Shown: positions 1-9,780, counted from the stretch's first letter. The stretch is 64,000 nucleotides of DNA from JAGOMX01 sp041738135 (GCA_041738135.1 JBGSQK010000017.1:1-64000); one strand, 5' to 3'. A program made the numbers and translations. The notes: generated from the sequence alone by a model not told the origin.

Positions 1-222
1 GCATGCGTTAGAAAATATTCATACGACGAAAGATCTAAGTCAGCTACTACCTTTCAACTTCAAACCCGCCATGGACAAGGCATCTGCTATGGCAGTAAGC
101 TAAAGTTGCAGTGAAGGGGTGTGGTTGTTTAACCGCTTACAATCGTTTTAGGACCGGACTATAAACTTGCCAGTGATTTTGCTGCAGAACCAAATCCTCA
201 GCGCGTAGCAGATATAGAAAAC

Positions 223-3200
223 TTGCGTAGCTACTTGACCAGGTATAACCAAAATTCAGATGACAAGGATGGCTCGAAAGCAGAGTTTAGACGTAAGATC
301 GAATTTGATGACCATGATCTAAACATGTTTGCCGGCATTCTGGCGTGGGAAAGCGATCGTCAAGCGACACCTGTCTTCTATCATGCGGCCACAGCAGAGT
401 TGAATAACTTGTGGCACAGCTTTACCCATATGCGAGAATTGATAACCTTAAAACCATTTGTGGGCAGAAACGTTGTGCTCCGTGGTACAGATTTATATTT
501 CCGAGGTGTGAAAAGCATGCCTGAGATGATCAATGCTATGGGTAAGCATGACTACGAGAATGGCAAAGCCAATAAAGTTTTATGCACCAACTATGTTATG
601 ACAGCTGGGCTAGCAACCACCAGATCCACATCATCTTCTATGGAATACCAACTGAATGACCACAGTGTCAATGCACCCGATAGTGAAGCAAAATTTGATG
701 AAGCTATGTCATTGGCTGGCATAATTGCAGATTATGCATATTTTAGATCTGCATTCCTTCAATTTCTAGCCCATAGACATGCTGCCAAAGAAAATAGCGT
801 CATGTTTGGCATTTCTATTCCTGAAGCACTCCTGCAGGATAACAGTTGTACAGATAGCCACCGTAGAGATTTTCCGGATGGCGCGGTGGTGGAAGATGGT
901 AAGGTGTTAAGTGTAAATGCAAACCATGTATATTCAGCAATCCAGAAGGAATTAGAATCCCAAAAAGATGTGGCCGAATCCTTTGAAGTAAGAAGAGACG
1001 AAAAAAGAGCTTTGATCCCGGAAGCTCGTCTGTCATTACATCCTGATTTTATACATCATCCAGCCGTGCGTATCCAAACATTCAGCCGCTTCCCCATTGA
1101 ACAAAGCGAGCAACGACTCTTTAACCAAGAAGTCCGCAATGCCACTATAGGCACCATGTCCGATTGGTTGCAATCTCAACAACAAGTAATGCCCGATAGT
1201 TTTGTGCAATATCCAGCGATCAAAAGATTATTTAACGCAGCCTACAAAGCTATGACAGGGCAAGATGCTCCGGAAAGATTGGCCGCCAGAGGTTTGAAGC
1301 ATTTAATCAACAACGGGCATCTTGAAGCAGTCCGTGAATTCCTGAAACTAAATCCAGATTTGGTGGATATGGATGATTTTCCATTGATTGACATGTCTCA
1401 CCAGGCTATCCGGGCCGGCAATATGGATATACTTAAATATTTGTGCGAAGAGTTTGGTGCCACTAGTGCGCAAGAGTTTTATAAGGACCAAGATGGTTAC
1501 ATCCAAGCCATCAGGTGTTGTTTGCTCGCAAAATCTGATATGTGCCTGACTTATCTTTTTGCTCACTATGATCCAACCAAGATTCCTCAATCCACTGTGG
1601 AAAGTTTAGTAAAATACATCTATCCTACCGATCACCAATTTGGAAAATTATTGTATTCATATTTTCCAAGCCTTAAGAAAAAAATCATAGGCCTCTTGTT
1701 TAGTAAAGATCTGGAAGAAGAAGCCTTGGATGATTTTGTTGGGCAGGCGTGTGGACCAGAAGAATTATTTTATGAACTTACTAAAGACAACCAAGGCAAA
1801 AAACCGAACTACCTTAGAGATAAACTGCTAGTTAAAATGTTAGTTGATTTTCAGGGTGATCTGACAAAAATGAACCCAGAAACCAAAGAGCCATATATAT
1901 TCGGGTTACGACTTTTTGATTCTGAAAACATTAGGGACTATGCGGGAGAATTCAGAAAAAGACTACCAGAGATGCTTCAATGCCGAGATCGAAGCGGGCG
2001 GGATATAATTCACTATGCACAAGAATCTATAAATAAGAAGGAAAAAAATGCCCTCCTTAGACTGCTGGTAATAGCTGTTGGACACTTTTCAAGTTACATG
2101 ACCGACGAACAGAATGGCAAAGACGCTATAGACACAAGCTGGAGGAAAGAGTTTTTTGTCGCCTTGGATGAAGAAAATATTGATAAACTTGCGCAGCTTC
2201 TACAACACGATGTTGTAGACTTAGACATGTTTGACGGCTTGTTATTTTTACACTTCCCTCATTACGAGAATCACCCCACAATTTTAAAACGTCTTATGCA
2301 GATTGAGAAAAAACGTAAGAAATACGAGAAAATGAAACGTAAAGTTGCAGACGCCTTGGATAATGCTGACCTAAGAACCATTTATTGGTATCTGGAAAAT
2401 CGACCTTTGATTTTTACTCCTGTGGACTTGAATTTAATACACATGACGGAGTTCCTAGAACGCCTGCAGTTTTTAGAGGAAACTCATGAAGGTGTTCATA
2501 CGAATCAGAAGCTCGGTCAAATGAAGCGCGAGCGGAAAAAATTAGAAATGATAATGAATCGTGCTGGTGCAAATTTAAAGAATAGTAAAGCATCACGTGA
2601 AAAAAGACGGCGTCTTACAGCCAAAATAACTCAGGTTAATCGCACCATTGACGAGACGAAAGATGAATTGGCTAAGCTTGATAGGCTACAAAAAGATGAA
2701 GAACGGCTGTATAAAAAGGATTTATCTAACATATACAAAGCATTCGATGAGTTAAGAATGTGTCGGATGACTATTGATGATTCTTTAAAGCTGCTAAATC
2801 GTAATATCAATGATCCAACCGTAATTAGATATTTTCTTGGCGCTATGCTCTACAACCCTGATATGCAAGTCACTTTAGATTTTCTCGAAACCAACTTCCC
2901 CAACAGGGATGATTTTATAGCACTGACTACAACCACTATCTGGCTAACGCGGCTTGAAGCGATCCAACTTCTGAAGTCTTCAAAACGCTACGCAGAAGTT
3001 TTCTCTGATGCATCACCCTTTGAACTAGTGTGCAAGGAGCGATTTTATCCAGGCATCCATGCTATTGCTTCTTACATGAGTGATAGATTGTATGAATTGC
3101 TGGCACAAATGGATGGTAAATCCTTTGGTAGAGCTTTGGTTTGTCTGCCTAAAGCTAAGGTGCGGGAGCTTTATGATCAGCATTCTGATTTATTTGCAAC

Positions 3201-3513
3201 AAGTGAAGAGGGACGAGATTTCTTTGGGTCGTCGCTTATCTATTTGCCTAATGATTTAATAGAGGATTTGGTACAAAAGAACTTCAGCAAATTATTCTCA
3301 CTTGCACCACGTACGGGCATCCCATATTTCTGGGAAATTGCATATGGCAATTGCAGATATGGAGATGGAGCTCTGGCGAAAAAATTGATCGCGCGGGATC
3401 ATAAATTGTTAGAGCTAAGAAATGTGGATGGCATGACCATAGCGGATTACGCCAAACTAACGGGTACAGAAAAAGTTATTGAAAAAGTATTGAAGTGTAT
3501 GAATAGGGGGTAG
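223..3513 (+). CDS. Ankyrin-type / coiled-coil protein of unknown function, possible effector
   Basis: A 1096-residue protein without a signal peptide. Residues about 30-340 form a domain I do not recognise, with an early FYHAA and a later VLRGTDLYFRG stretch. From about residue 350 there are degenerate ankyrin-like helix pairs (for example HLINNGHLEAVREFL and AIRAGNMDILKYLCEE), and the C-terminus is also ankyrin-like (DGMTIADYAKLTG). A highly charged coiled coil occupies roughly residues 690-860. The first usable start is a TTG at 223 with no convincing ribosome-binding site, and the frame is open upstream to the stop at 130-132 with plausible coding sequence, so the N-terminus may be longer or damaged. 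Ankyrin proteins of this size in intracellular bacteria are often host-directed; that role is inferred. The downstream neighbour encodes a kinase-fold protein. Confidence 0.7.
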   Translation: MRSYLTRYNQNSDDKDGSKAEFRRKIEFDDHDLNMFAGILAWESDRQATPVFYHAATAELNNLWHSFTHMRELITLKPFVGRNVVLRGTDLYFRGVKSMPEMINAMGKHDYENGKANKVLCTNYVMTAGLATTRSTSSSMEYQLNDHSVNAPDSEAKFDEAMSLAGIIADYAYFRSAFLQFLAHRHAAKENSVMFGISIPEALLQDNSCTDSHRRDFPDGAVVEDGKVLSVNANHVYSAIQKELESQKDVAESFEVRRDEKRALIPEARLSLHPDFIHHPAVRIQTFSRFPIEQSEQRLFNQEVRNATIGTMSDWLQSQQQVMPDSFVQYPAIKRLFNAAYKAMTGQDAPERLAARGLKHLINNGHLEAVREFLKLNPDLVDMDDFPLIDMSHQAIRAGNMDILKYLCEEFGATSAQEFYKDQDGYIQAIRCCLLAKSDMCLTYLFAHYDPTKIPQSTVESLVKYIYPTDHQFGKLLYSYFPSLKKKIIGLLFSKDLEEEALDDFVGQACGPEELFYELTKDNQGKKPNYLRDKLLVKMLVDFQGDLTKMNPETKEPYIFGLRLFDSENIRDYAGEFRKRLPEMLQCRDRSGRDIIHYAQESINKKEKNALLRLLVIAVGHFSSYMTDEQNGKDAIDTSWRKEFFVALDEENIDKLAQLLQHDVVDLDMFDGLLFLHFPHYENHPTILKRLMQIEKKRKKYEKMKRKVADALDNADLRTIYWYLENRPLIFTPVDLNLIHMTEFLERLQFLEETHEGVHTNQKLGQMKRERKKLEMIMNRAGANLKNSKASREKRRRLTAKITQVNRTIDETKDELAKLDRLQKDEERLYKKDLSNIYKAFDELRMCRMTIDDSLKLLNRNINDPTVIRYFLGAMLYNPDMQVTLDFLETNFPNRDDFIALTTTTIWLTRLEAIQLLKSSKRYAEVFSDASPFELVCKERFYPGIHAIASYMSDRLYELLAQMDGKSFGRALVCLPKAKVRELYDQHSDLFATSEEGRDFFGSSLIYLPNDLIEDLVQKNFSKLFSLAPRTGIPYFWEIAYGNCRYGDGALAKKLIARDHKLLELRNVDGMTIADYAKLTGTEKVIEKVLKCMNRG

Positions 3514-3563
3514 GGGTTGATGGTGCCTCTAGCGTTTCCTATAAAACTCCGTTAGGTTATAGC

Positions 3564-4646
3564 ATGAGCACATTAGTTGACCGTTTAAAAGCCTATGATA
3601 ACCTGACAGCAGCGCTTGACAGTCTTAGTGATGAGCAGATGACGGCGCTCATTGATGATGCCCAACAGGTACATGTTGGGATCGGCGGTAAGGGTGTTTT
3701 GTTGGAGCTCGGAGGCAACCAAGTATTTGTTAAGAAATTACCACTAACCGATCTTGAGCGATTGCCTGAAAACTGGATGTCTACCGCAAATGTTTTTGAG
3801 TTACCTGCATTTTGTCATTATGGAATTGGCTCGCCTGGGTTTGGAGTTTGGCGAGAGCTCTCAGCACATACGCTGACCACTAGGTGGGTTGTTAGTGGCG
3901 AATGCCTTAATTTTCCTCTTATGTATCATTGGCGTGTTTTGCCCTGTGCGAAAGCGGGGCCTATGACGTTGCAGCAATCGGAGGCTTTAGAGGCGGATGT
4001 GCAGTATTGGGAAGGCTCCAGTGCTATGCGTCGCATTCTGCAGTCAAAGCATGAGGCATCGGCTCAAGTGCTTTTGTTTCTAGAATACATACCCTTTACT
4101 TTATTTAATTGGCTGCGGGATCAGTTGCTTAAGGGTAAAGACGCAAATCTTCAGATGATCGAGAAGAGTTTGAGCCATACGAACGAATTCATGCATTCTC
4201 ATGGCTTTATCCATTTTGATGCCCATTTTGAAAATATCTTGACCGACGGCAAGCAGCTTTATTATTCGGATTTTGGTCTGTGTTCATCCACTGAATTTGC
4301 TCTTTCTGAGCAAGAACTAGTTTATCATCGGGAGCACTATAATTATGACCAGTGTGGGACTCTCACGAATCTTTTGCATTGTATTGTTATTTCTCTGTTC
4401 GATGAGGACCGATGGGAGCTTCGTCTTAAGGAATATCTCAATGGTGAGCTGGGGGAAGAATTACTGAAGCAATATGAAAATGGCCAACGTGACCAGTTGC
4501 CACATGAGGTTGACCATATGATCAGGAAGTACTCTAAGATTGCTTTGGTCATGGATAAATTTTATAGAGACCTGCAGAAGGTTTCCAAAACAACGCCATA
4601 CCCCAATCGAGTCTTGCAACAGCTGTTAGATGAAATTTCTGATTGA
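3564..4646 (+). CDS. Protein-kinase-fold protein
   Basis: A 360-residue soluble protein with the hallmarks of the protein kinase/phosphotransferase fold. A glycine-rich strand pair lies at about residues 39-51 (GIGGKG), with a candidate ATP-contacting lysine in VFVKK (57-58) and a candidate helix-C Glu at 98 (WRELS). The catalytic loop HFDAHFEN (217-224) has the HxDxxxxN pattern with Asp219 and Asn224, and DFG is at 236-238. The C-lobe is short and lacks a clear APE motif. The start has AGG seven bases upstream of ATG. It follows the ankyrin gene by 50 bp and converges with the next gene, the stops lying 1 base apart. The substrate is unknown; it could phosphorylate protein or a small molecule. 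Both catalytic motifs are intact, so activity is plausible. Confidence 0.75.
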   Translation: MSTLVDRLKAYDNLTAALDSLSDEQMTALIDDAQQVHVGIGGKGVLLELGGNQVFVKKLPLTDLERLPENWMSTANVFELPAFCHYGIGSPGFGVWRELSAHTLTTRWVVSGECLNFPLMYHWRVLPCAKAGPMTLQQSEALEADVQYWEGSSAMRRILQSKHEASAQVLLFLEYIPFTLFNWLRDQLLKGKDANLQMIEKSLSHTNEFMHSHGFIHFDAHFENILTDGKQLYYSDFGLCSSTEFALSEQELVYHREHYNYDQCGTLTNLLHCIVISLFDEDRWELRLKEYLNGELGEELLKQYENGQRDQLPHEVDHMIRKYSKIALVMDKFYRDLQKVSKTTPYPNRVLQQLLDEISD

Positions 4647-4647
4647 A

Positions 4648-5589
4648 TTATTCATTAGAACTGCTCTCGCTGCTACTTCCCTCGGTGGTGTCACTTACTA
4701 AGTCAATGATCTCATTCAAGCCTTCAGCTGGTTGGGTGTATTCATAACCTAAACCCCGACCTACGCTTTGTATTAATGATGCTGGTATCCCCCAAGAGTT
4801 GAGGCTGCGACCTAGTTTGGTTCGTAAAACTGGCGTGACTTCACCCTTTGGTTCTTCTGCAGCTTTTGCCTCGCTTTTAGGAATTTCTGAATTCAAAGCT
4901 TTTATCGCTGCTTCGTGTGCTTCGAGAAATTTTTCTTTTTTATCAAATTCTTGCAACTCAGCATGTAACATTTCTTCACGTTTTCTGAGGTTTTCAGCTT
5001 TTTCCCGATCTTTATTTACTAAATCTTGCGCATTAATGCATGCTGTCCAATCTTTGAAACGCTTGACTTCCAATCTCATTAAGTTGTAAGGAACGGGCGC
5101 CAGCTGTTTTGTGATGCCTTCGCCTTCTTCTGGTAATGCCACTAGAAAGAGTTCAAGAAATTGTTTGAAAGCATCCATATTGTTGCGGAGACGTTCTTGA
5201 TAAGGTAAGGCCGAGTTGTAGCCTGAGTATATCTCACGATAGATTTCACTTCGTTGGGTTAAGGAAGTGATGCAGTCATCTAAATGCTTTTCGTACCCAG
5301 ACGGGCGAAAGCTATTAAATAGCGCTATGTCAGACTTGATTTGCTCGAAAACGGTTAGCGTGCTTTTTTCATGGCTTTTTTTCAGTCGTTCAATGTTCTC
5401 ATAAGCGTTTGTGAGGGCTGAGCGTTTCTGGGCAAGGATCTGGTTATAAGTGATGCAATGCAGGTCCAATTCGAATTGCTCTTCCTGCTCATCATTGAAC
5501 AAGGGAGATGAAGCCATGGTTTTCTGTGGCAAATTGCTCCACATCAAAAGTGACACAACTACGAGTGATCTTAAAATTGTAGTATTCAT
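4648..5589 (-). CDS. Exported coiled-coil protein of unknown function
   Basis: A protein of about 313 residues beginning MNTTILRSLVVVSLLMW, a Sec-type signal peptide probably cleaved near TMA-SS. I chose the ATG at 5589 because AGGAAG lies six bases upstream; an in-frame ATG 18 bases earlier has no such site. The mature part is mostly helical and charged, with a coiled coil around residues 200-240 (DREKAENLRKREEMLHAEL) and a Ser/Glu-rich C-terminus. No family is recognised. It is transcribed away from the kinase gene's end and towards it, with no recognisable terminator between the two stops. It is probably periplasmic or secreted. Confidence 0.7.
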   Translation of the reverse strand: MNTTILRSLVVVSLLMWSNLPQKTMASSPLFNDEQEEQFELDLHCITYNQILAQKRSALTNAYENIERLKKSHEKSTLTVFEQIKSDIALFNSFRPSGYEKHLDDCITSLTQRSEIYREIYSGYNSALPYQERLRNNMDAFKQFLELFLVALPEEGEGITKQLAPVPYNLMRLEVKRFKDWTACINAQDLVNKDREKAENLRKREEMLHAELQEFDKKEKFLEAHEAAIKALNSEIPKSEAKAAEEPKGEVTPVLRTKLGRSLNSWGIPASLIQSVGRGLGYEYTQPAEGLNEIIDLVSDTTEGSSSESSSNE

Positions 5590-5732
5590 AATAATCTTCC
5601 TAAACAAAAAAATTGTATCTGTAACATACAGTACAATTTATATATAATAATAGTATGGAAATATTCAAGTGCTAAATTGATATGCTTGTGAAAATAATCT
5701 TCAGGTCAGTTTTAATTGTAAGTAATAGAACG

Positions 5733-5752
5733 CCTCCCCATAAATGGGGAGG
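5733..5752 (-). terminator. GC-rich hairpin downstream of the lipase-like gene
   Basis: The sequence CCTCCCCAT-AA-ATGGGGAGG is a perfect 9-bp inverted repeat lying 16 bases beyond the stop of the minus-strand gene at 5769. In the minus direction it is followed by CGTTCTATT, which is only moderately T-rich. It may therefore be a weak intrinsic terminator or an mRNA-stabilising stem. Confidence 0.45.
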
Positions 5753-5768
5753 TTGGTTCCATAGTCAA

Positions 5769-7601
5769 TTATACTTTACTCTTTTCTTTTTTAGCCAGGC
5801 GATCTGCTTCATGGAGGCGGCCGGCTTCTAGCATTTTATTTAGATCCGTGCCGACGATCGATGGAGAGAAAGCAGCACCCACTTTTTCGCCTTCAATTAC
5901 ACCATGATCAAAACCATAATGTAAGTGGGCAAAGCGCTTGGTTAAGACGTCTTCAAGTGTGGCTAAGGCTTGCTTGTCGCCTTTTCTTGCCTTATTAAGC
6001 AAGTTGATCATAGATCCTGTGTTCCACCTTTGCTTGACCCATCGGATCGGTGATGAGAAGAAACCAACGGGCTTATTGTCACCTACGAGAAATTCCGGTG
6101 CATCGCTCACGATATAGCTGGCCAGGTAGCTGATAGCATCATCAACCGTATCAAATTTGGACAGATCAACTTTGTTCTGGCCGTAGATGCCTTTTGCTCT
6201 CTGCCATGTTTCGTGGCCGGGGTCCAGCAGCAAGTGTCCAGCATCGTCATAGCCTGCGAGTTTTTCTAAGGCTTCGCCAGCAGCAGGAATAAGATCTTTT
6301 AGCATCTTCGCAAAGTCAGCATCACCTAAAGCGACTGGCACTGGATCGCCATTCACATTCTGTCGAGCGATTTGATCTTGACCCACATGATCATGAACCC
6401 AGTTCTTAAAGGTCTCATCACCCACGCGCGCTGCAGATAAGAAGTAACCTGAGAAAGTTCCAGATTTTTTATTGTCTAGTTCTTTAATCACTTCCTCTTT
6501 GCTTTTATGGGCGATCATATCTTTTAAGGATGTTTCCAGCAGTTCCGTACCAAAGTTCACAAGGATGTCTGCTTGTGCTAACTCAGCAACAGCGCCTGCT
6601 TGGCTGTGTCCAGTAAACATAACCTTTGAGCCGGGTTTCATGAAATGCTTTATGAGCGCAAGAACTTCTCTTCTAGTGCTCAGGTATTTTTTAAGGAACC
6701 CTGTGTGGATTTCGCCTGGAATATTAACTCCCATGGTTTCCACGTCTTTCATCAGTTCAATTTTATCTGTGAAATAATCATCCAACTCGCGTGCGAGTTT
6801 GGGGTCTATTTCACCTGCTGACATCAGCAACTTTAATTTACCGTGTGCTTCAATGGCTTGCGTTAGGCCAAGAGTTTCTTTATATAGGTTGTCACTGAGA
6901 TAGCTTTTTAATTCGCCATAAGAAAACTTGAATTTTGCTTCCTTTATGGATTCTAAGGCACCCTCAAATAAATCCTTGCAGAATTCCTGCTGGATTTTGA
7001 ATGCTTTGAAGCGTTCTCCATCAAAGTTGGTTCCCCAGCCGTCTGCATTACCTGCAGTGCCGTGGTAAACAACTGTGATGACGTTCTTTTCAGGGTGATA
7101 ACATACGATTCCTGACAAGTCACCGTAAGTGCCACGACGGCCTTCTAGGCCATAGAACCCTTTAATCTGCCAGCCTTCCTTTTTTAGGCGGGTCATTTCA
7201 GCATCATTCATGCGCAGATGAATTTTATTGTCTTTAGCCAAGTTGTAACTGAGGTCATTCATACGCAACAACGGATCTTGCATGCTTTTAAAGAGGGGGC
7301 TTGCGGTCAGTTTTCCATCATCGCCTTTATAGATAAAAGCGTTTGGGCTGTTAACTAGGTTAGTCGGGACTTTCGACAACAGCTGGTCATGTTCTCCTTT
7401 AGAGTTCAATTGAAAACTGATGGGTCCAATGGGTTTATTGACTTCCGCCTGTATTTCAATAGGGCTAGTTAGGGCGGGGTGTCCGAGGACTTGCCAGTCT
7501 TGTTCGATTTCCGCTTCGAAAGCATGAGTGGGGCAAGTCATGTAAACCATGCTTGTTGCTAATGCGGTGGTTAAAATCAATCTATTTGTCATCTTCAACA
7601 T
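5769..7601 (-). CDS. Exported lipase-like alpha/beta hydrolase (class 3 lipase fold)
   Basis: A 610-residue protein with an N-terminal signal peptide (residues 1 to about 27, cleavage near THA-FE). The lipase core shows VVYHGTAG (about 178-184), a probable oxyanion-loop strand, and the nucleophile elbow GHSQAG (331-336) with Ser333. This follows the fungal/bacterial class 3 lipase pattern GHSxG. After the elbow, SAARVGDETFKNWV resembles the family's conserved segment leading to the catalytic Asp, and NGDPVPV fits the Asp position. The start ATG at 7601 has AGGTG five bases upstream. The long N- and C-terminal extensions are unassigned. An exported lipase in a host-associated bacterium could act on host membrane lipids; that is inference. 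Its substrate is unknown. Confidence 0.78.
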   Translation of the reverse strand: MLKMTNRLILTTALATSMVYMTCPTHAFEAEIEQDWQVLGHPALTSPIEIQAEVNKPIGPISFQLNSKGEHDQLLSKVPTNLVNSPNAFIYKGDDGKLTASPLFKSMQDPLLRMNDLSYNLAKDNKIHLRMNDAEMTRLKKEGWQIKGFYGLEGRRGTYGDLSGIVCYHPEKNVITVVYHGTAGNADGWGTNFDGERFKAFKIQQEFCKDLFEGALESIKEAKFKFSYGELKSYLSDNLYKETLGLTQAIEAHGKLKLLMSAGEIDPKLARELDDYFTDKIELMKDVETMGVNIPGEIHTGFLKKYLSTRREVLALIKHFMKPGSKVMFTGHSQAGAVAELAQADILVNFGTELLETSLKDMIAHKSKEEVIKELDNKKSGTFSGYFLSAARVGDETFKNWVHDHVGQDQIARQNVNGDPVPVALGDADFAKMLKDLIPAAGEALEKLAGYDDAGHLLLDPGHETWQRAKGIYGQNKVDLSKFDTVDDAISYLASYIVSDAPEFLVGDNKPVGFFSSPIRWVKQRWNTGSMINLLNKARKGDKQALATLEDVLTKRFAHLHYGFDHGVIEGEKVGAAFSPSIVGTDLNKMLEAGRLHEADRLAKKEKSKV

Positions 7602-7699
7602 CTGTACACCTATGTGTTATGCGTCCGTTAATAATATTTATTCATAAAAAACGAGGGGCTTAAGTTACGGTCCCTAATCTTCATGTAATGTCATGTTAC

Positions 7700-8338
7700 C
7701 TATTTGTCAAGGCTATGGTCGTCTTTTTCTTCCAATGGCTTTTTCTTAGCAACATATTCAATCAGGCCTTGCGTTAAGGTAGGAGTGCCAAATGCTTTTT
7801 GTCCCACGAAGCCTGTGGCTGTCGTAATTATTGTGCCGCGAGGAATTAAATTATTAACTACCGCTTGTGTCTTTTTCCCCACAACGCCCGCAACAGTCTC
7901 GGGGTAGGGGCCTTCAATTTTAAACGGGCTTCTTACAGCATTTATGGCAACTTCAGTGAGTGTTTCTTTGCCGAATACATACTTTGCTATGACGCCTGTG
8001 GCCCAGGTAATTGCTCGACCAGGTCGTCCTAAGGCCCTGTTAACGGTATCCTTTGTCGCCAACCCAATCACTTGAGATGCATTCTTATCCAAGACTTCAA
8101 GGTCATGCATAGTGTCGAACTTTATGGCGTCATTAAACGTGCTCATTTCAACGCTGGCAAAAGGATCATCTTGGTCTATGGCTGGGGTTTCTTCGATCAT
8201 AACGAATTCGTCCACACTTATAGAAGCTGCTCGTTTTTGATTTTCCGAATCTTCAATATCTGAAGCATAAGAAAAGGTGCCGGTAAGTATGCTCGAAAAA
8301 ACGAGTGCGTATAATAACTGATTTAATCTAAAATTCAT
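7700..8338 (-). CDS. Exported protein with an internal duplication, function unknown
   Basis: A 212-residue protein with a signal peptide (cleavage near SYA-SD) followed by an acidic linker. The C-terminal half contains two related units of about 35 residues. One begins AITWATGVIAKYVFGKETLT and the other TIITTATGFVGQKAFGTPTLT, each with a TATG/TLT framework and a basic end. GAGGG precedes the ATG. The gene sits upstream of the lipase-like gene in the same direction with a gap of about 100 bp, so the two may be co-transcribed. No known family is recognised. The Gly/Ala/Val-rich repeats could pack in a membrane or at a surface, but no clear transmembrane segment is visible. Confidence 0.65.
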   Translation of the reverse strand: MNFRLNQLLYALVFSSILTGTFSYASDIEDSENQKRAASISVDEFVMIEETPAIDQDDPFASVEMSTFNDAIKFDTMHDLEVLDKNASQVIGLATKDTVNRALGRPGRAITWATGVIAKYVFGKETLTEVAINAVRSPFKIEGPYPETVAGVVGKKTQAVVNNLIPRGTIITTATGFVGQKAFGTPTLTQGLIEYVAKKKPLEEKDDHSLDK

Positions 8339-8533
8339 TTTACCCTCAAATTAATAAACCTAATGTAACTATTAGACATATAAGTCTTATGTTCTTTTTG
8401 TCAACCCCCTTTCTGTCATAGATGGTATTCCCTTGGCTCATAACACTATGAAATCTGCTTTAGATTGGCTTTTCAATTCTGATGTGTAATATGTTATAGT
8501 TTAATATATGTGATATTTAAGGGAAGAATGATT

Positions 8534-9742
8534 ATGGCCTACCAAAGACTATGCTATCTAATTTTGGCAATTTCATTGACAGGATTGTCATCAAATGGTT
8601 ATGCGGCCAAGTATTCTCCTGGGGCCAGTGATAAGGAAATAAAGATTGGTAATACGGGGCCATATTCGGGGCCGTTTGCTTCTTATTCTCGGGTCTTGAA
8701 GACGATTCACGCTTATTTCAAGATGGTCAATGAGCAGGGCGGTATAAATGGCCGTCAAATTTTATTTAAAAGTTATGATGATGCTTATGATCCAGCCAAA
8801 ACTCTGGCGCAGGTGGAGAAATTGGTGGAGAAGGATAATGTTCTGTTTACATTATTTACCATCGGAACGCCTTCGAATTTGGCGGTGCGCCAATATATGA
8901 ATGAGAAAAAAGTGCCACAATTGTTTGTGGGTTCTGGTGCATATCTGTTTAATCAACCGAAAGACTTTCCTTGGACGAATCCAGGGGTTGCTGATTATAT
9001 GGCTGAAGCAAAGCTATATGCAAAGTACTTGTTGGAAAATCGTCCCAACGCAAAGATTGGAATTTTGTACCAGAATGATGACTACGGCAAATCTTACTTG
9101 GGAGCATTTCTTGAAGAGCTTGGGGATAAAGCCAAGCAGATGGTTGTTGCAAAGGAGGCTTATTCTGTCAAAGATCCAGATATAAAGGGGCAGATGAGTG
9201 CTTTGCAGAAAAGTGGCGCTGATACTTTTATAAACATCAGTACAGCAAAATTTGCCATCCAATCTGTGCAACTGATGTCAGAAATGAAATGGAATCCTTT
9301 GCATATAATGACTTTGACCGTAGCATCTCGAGAAAATGTGTTTTCAAAAGTTGGATTCGATAAGGTCCAGGGCGTTTTGACGGCTCAGATTACCAAGGAT
9401 CCTGCTAACTTAGAATGGTCCAAGGATGAGGATATGCTGGCTTATAAGGCATTCATGAAAAAGTATGAGCCTGAGCTGGACCCCAATGATGTATTTATCG
9501 TGACTGGCTATTTGGCTGCGGCTATGACAGTGGAGTTGCTTAAGGAGTGCGGAGATGATTTAACCCGGGAGAATCTGATTAAGGTCCGGAATAAGTTTAA
9601 TTACCGTGCGCCATTGTTATTGCCTGGCGTCAAGATTGAGCTCAGCGCAGATGACCTGCGGCTTGTGAAGTATATGGATATTGTAAAGTTTGAAGGACAG
9701 TCATGGCAACCTGTGGCAGATAAGGTGAAGCTCAGGGATTAG
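8534..9742 (+). CDS. Periplasmic substrate-binding protein, branched-chain amino acid (LivJ/type I) family
   Basis: A 402-residue protein with a signal peptide of about 24 residues (cleavage near GYA-AK). The mature start EIKIGNTGPYSG is the typical first strand of type I periplasmic binding proteins. It is followed by INGRQILFKSYDDAYDPAKT and the second-lobe strand KIGILYQNDDYGKSY. I chose ATG 8534 because AAGGGA lies nine bases upstream; the ATG at 8528 is too close, and the GTG at 8510 lies before that site. The family delivers amino acids or small organics to an ABC importer. No permease or ATPase gene lies nearby, so its partners are elsewhere or it has another role. Confidence 0.88.
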   Translation: MAYQRLCYLILAISLTGLSSNGYAAKYSPGASDKEIKIGNTGPYSGPFASYSRVLKTIHAYFKMVNEQGGINGRQILFKSYDDAYDPAKTLAQVEKLVEKDNVLFTLFTIGTPSNLAVRQYMNEKKVPQLFVGSGAYLFNQPKDFPWTNPGVADYMAEAKLYAKYLLENRPNAKIGILYQNDDYGKSYLGAFLEELGDKAKQMVVAKEAYSVKDPDIKGQMSALQKSGADTFINISTAKFAIQSVQLMSEMKWNPLHIMTLTVASRENVFSKVGFDKVQGVLTAQITKDPANLEWSKDEDMLAYKAFMKKYEPELDPNDVFIVTGYLAAAMTVELLKECGDDLTRENLIKVRNKFNYRAPLLLPGVKIELSADDLRLVKYMDIVKFEGQSWQPVADKVKLRD

Positions 9743-9780
9743 AAAGCTAGTTCTGGAAAGTACTGGCTTTCTGTATAGCA

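Noticed and set aside
9742..9771. Hairpin GAAAGCTAG/CTGGCTTTC between the convergent binding-protein and small exported genes as a terminator
   Set aside because: The stem is real, but no T-run follows on either strand and the loop is 12 bases, so termination cannot be claimed.
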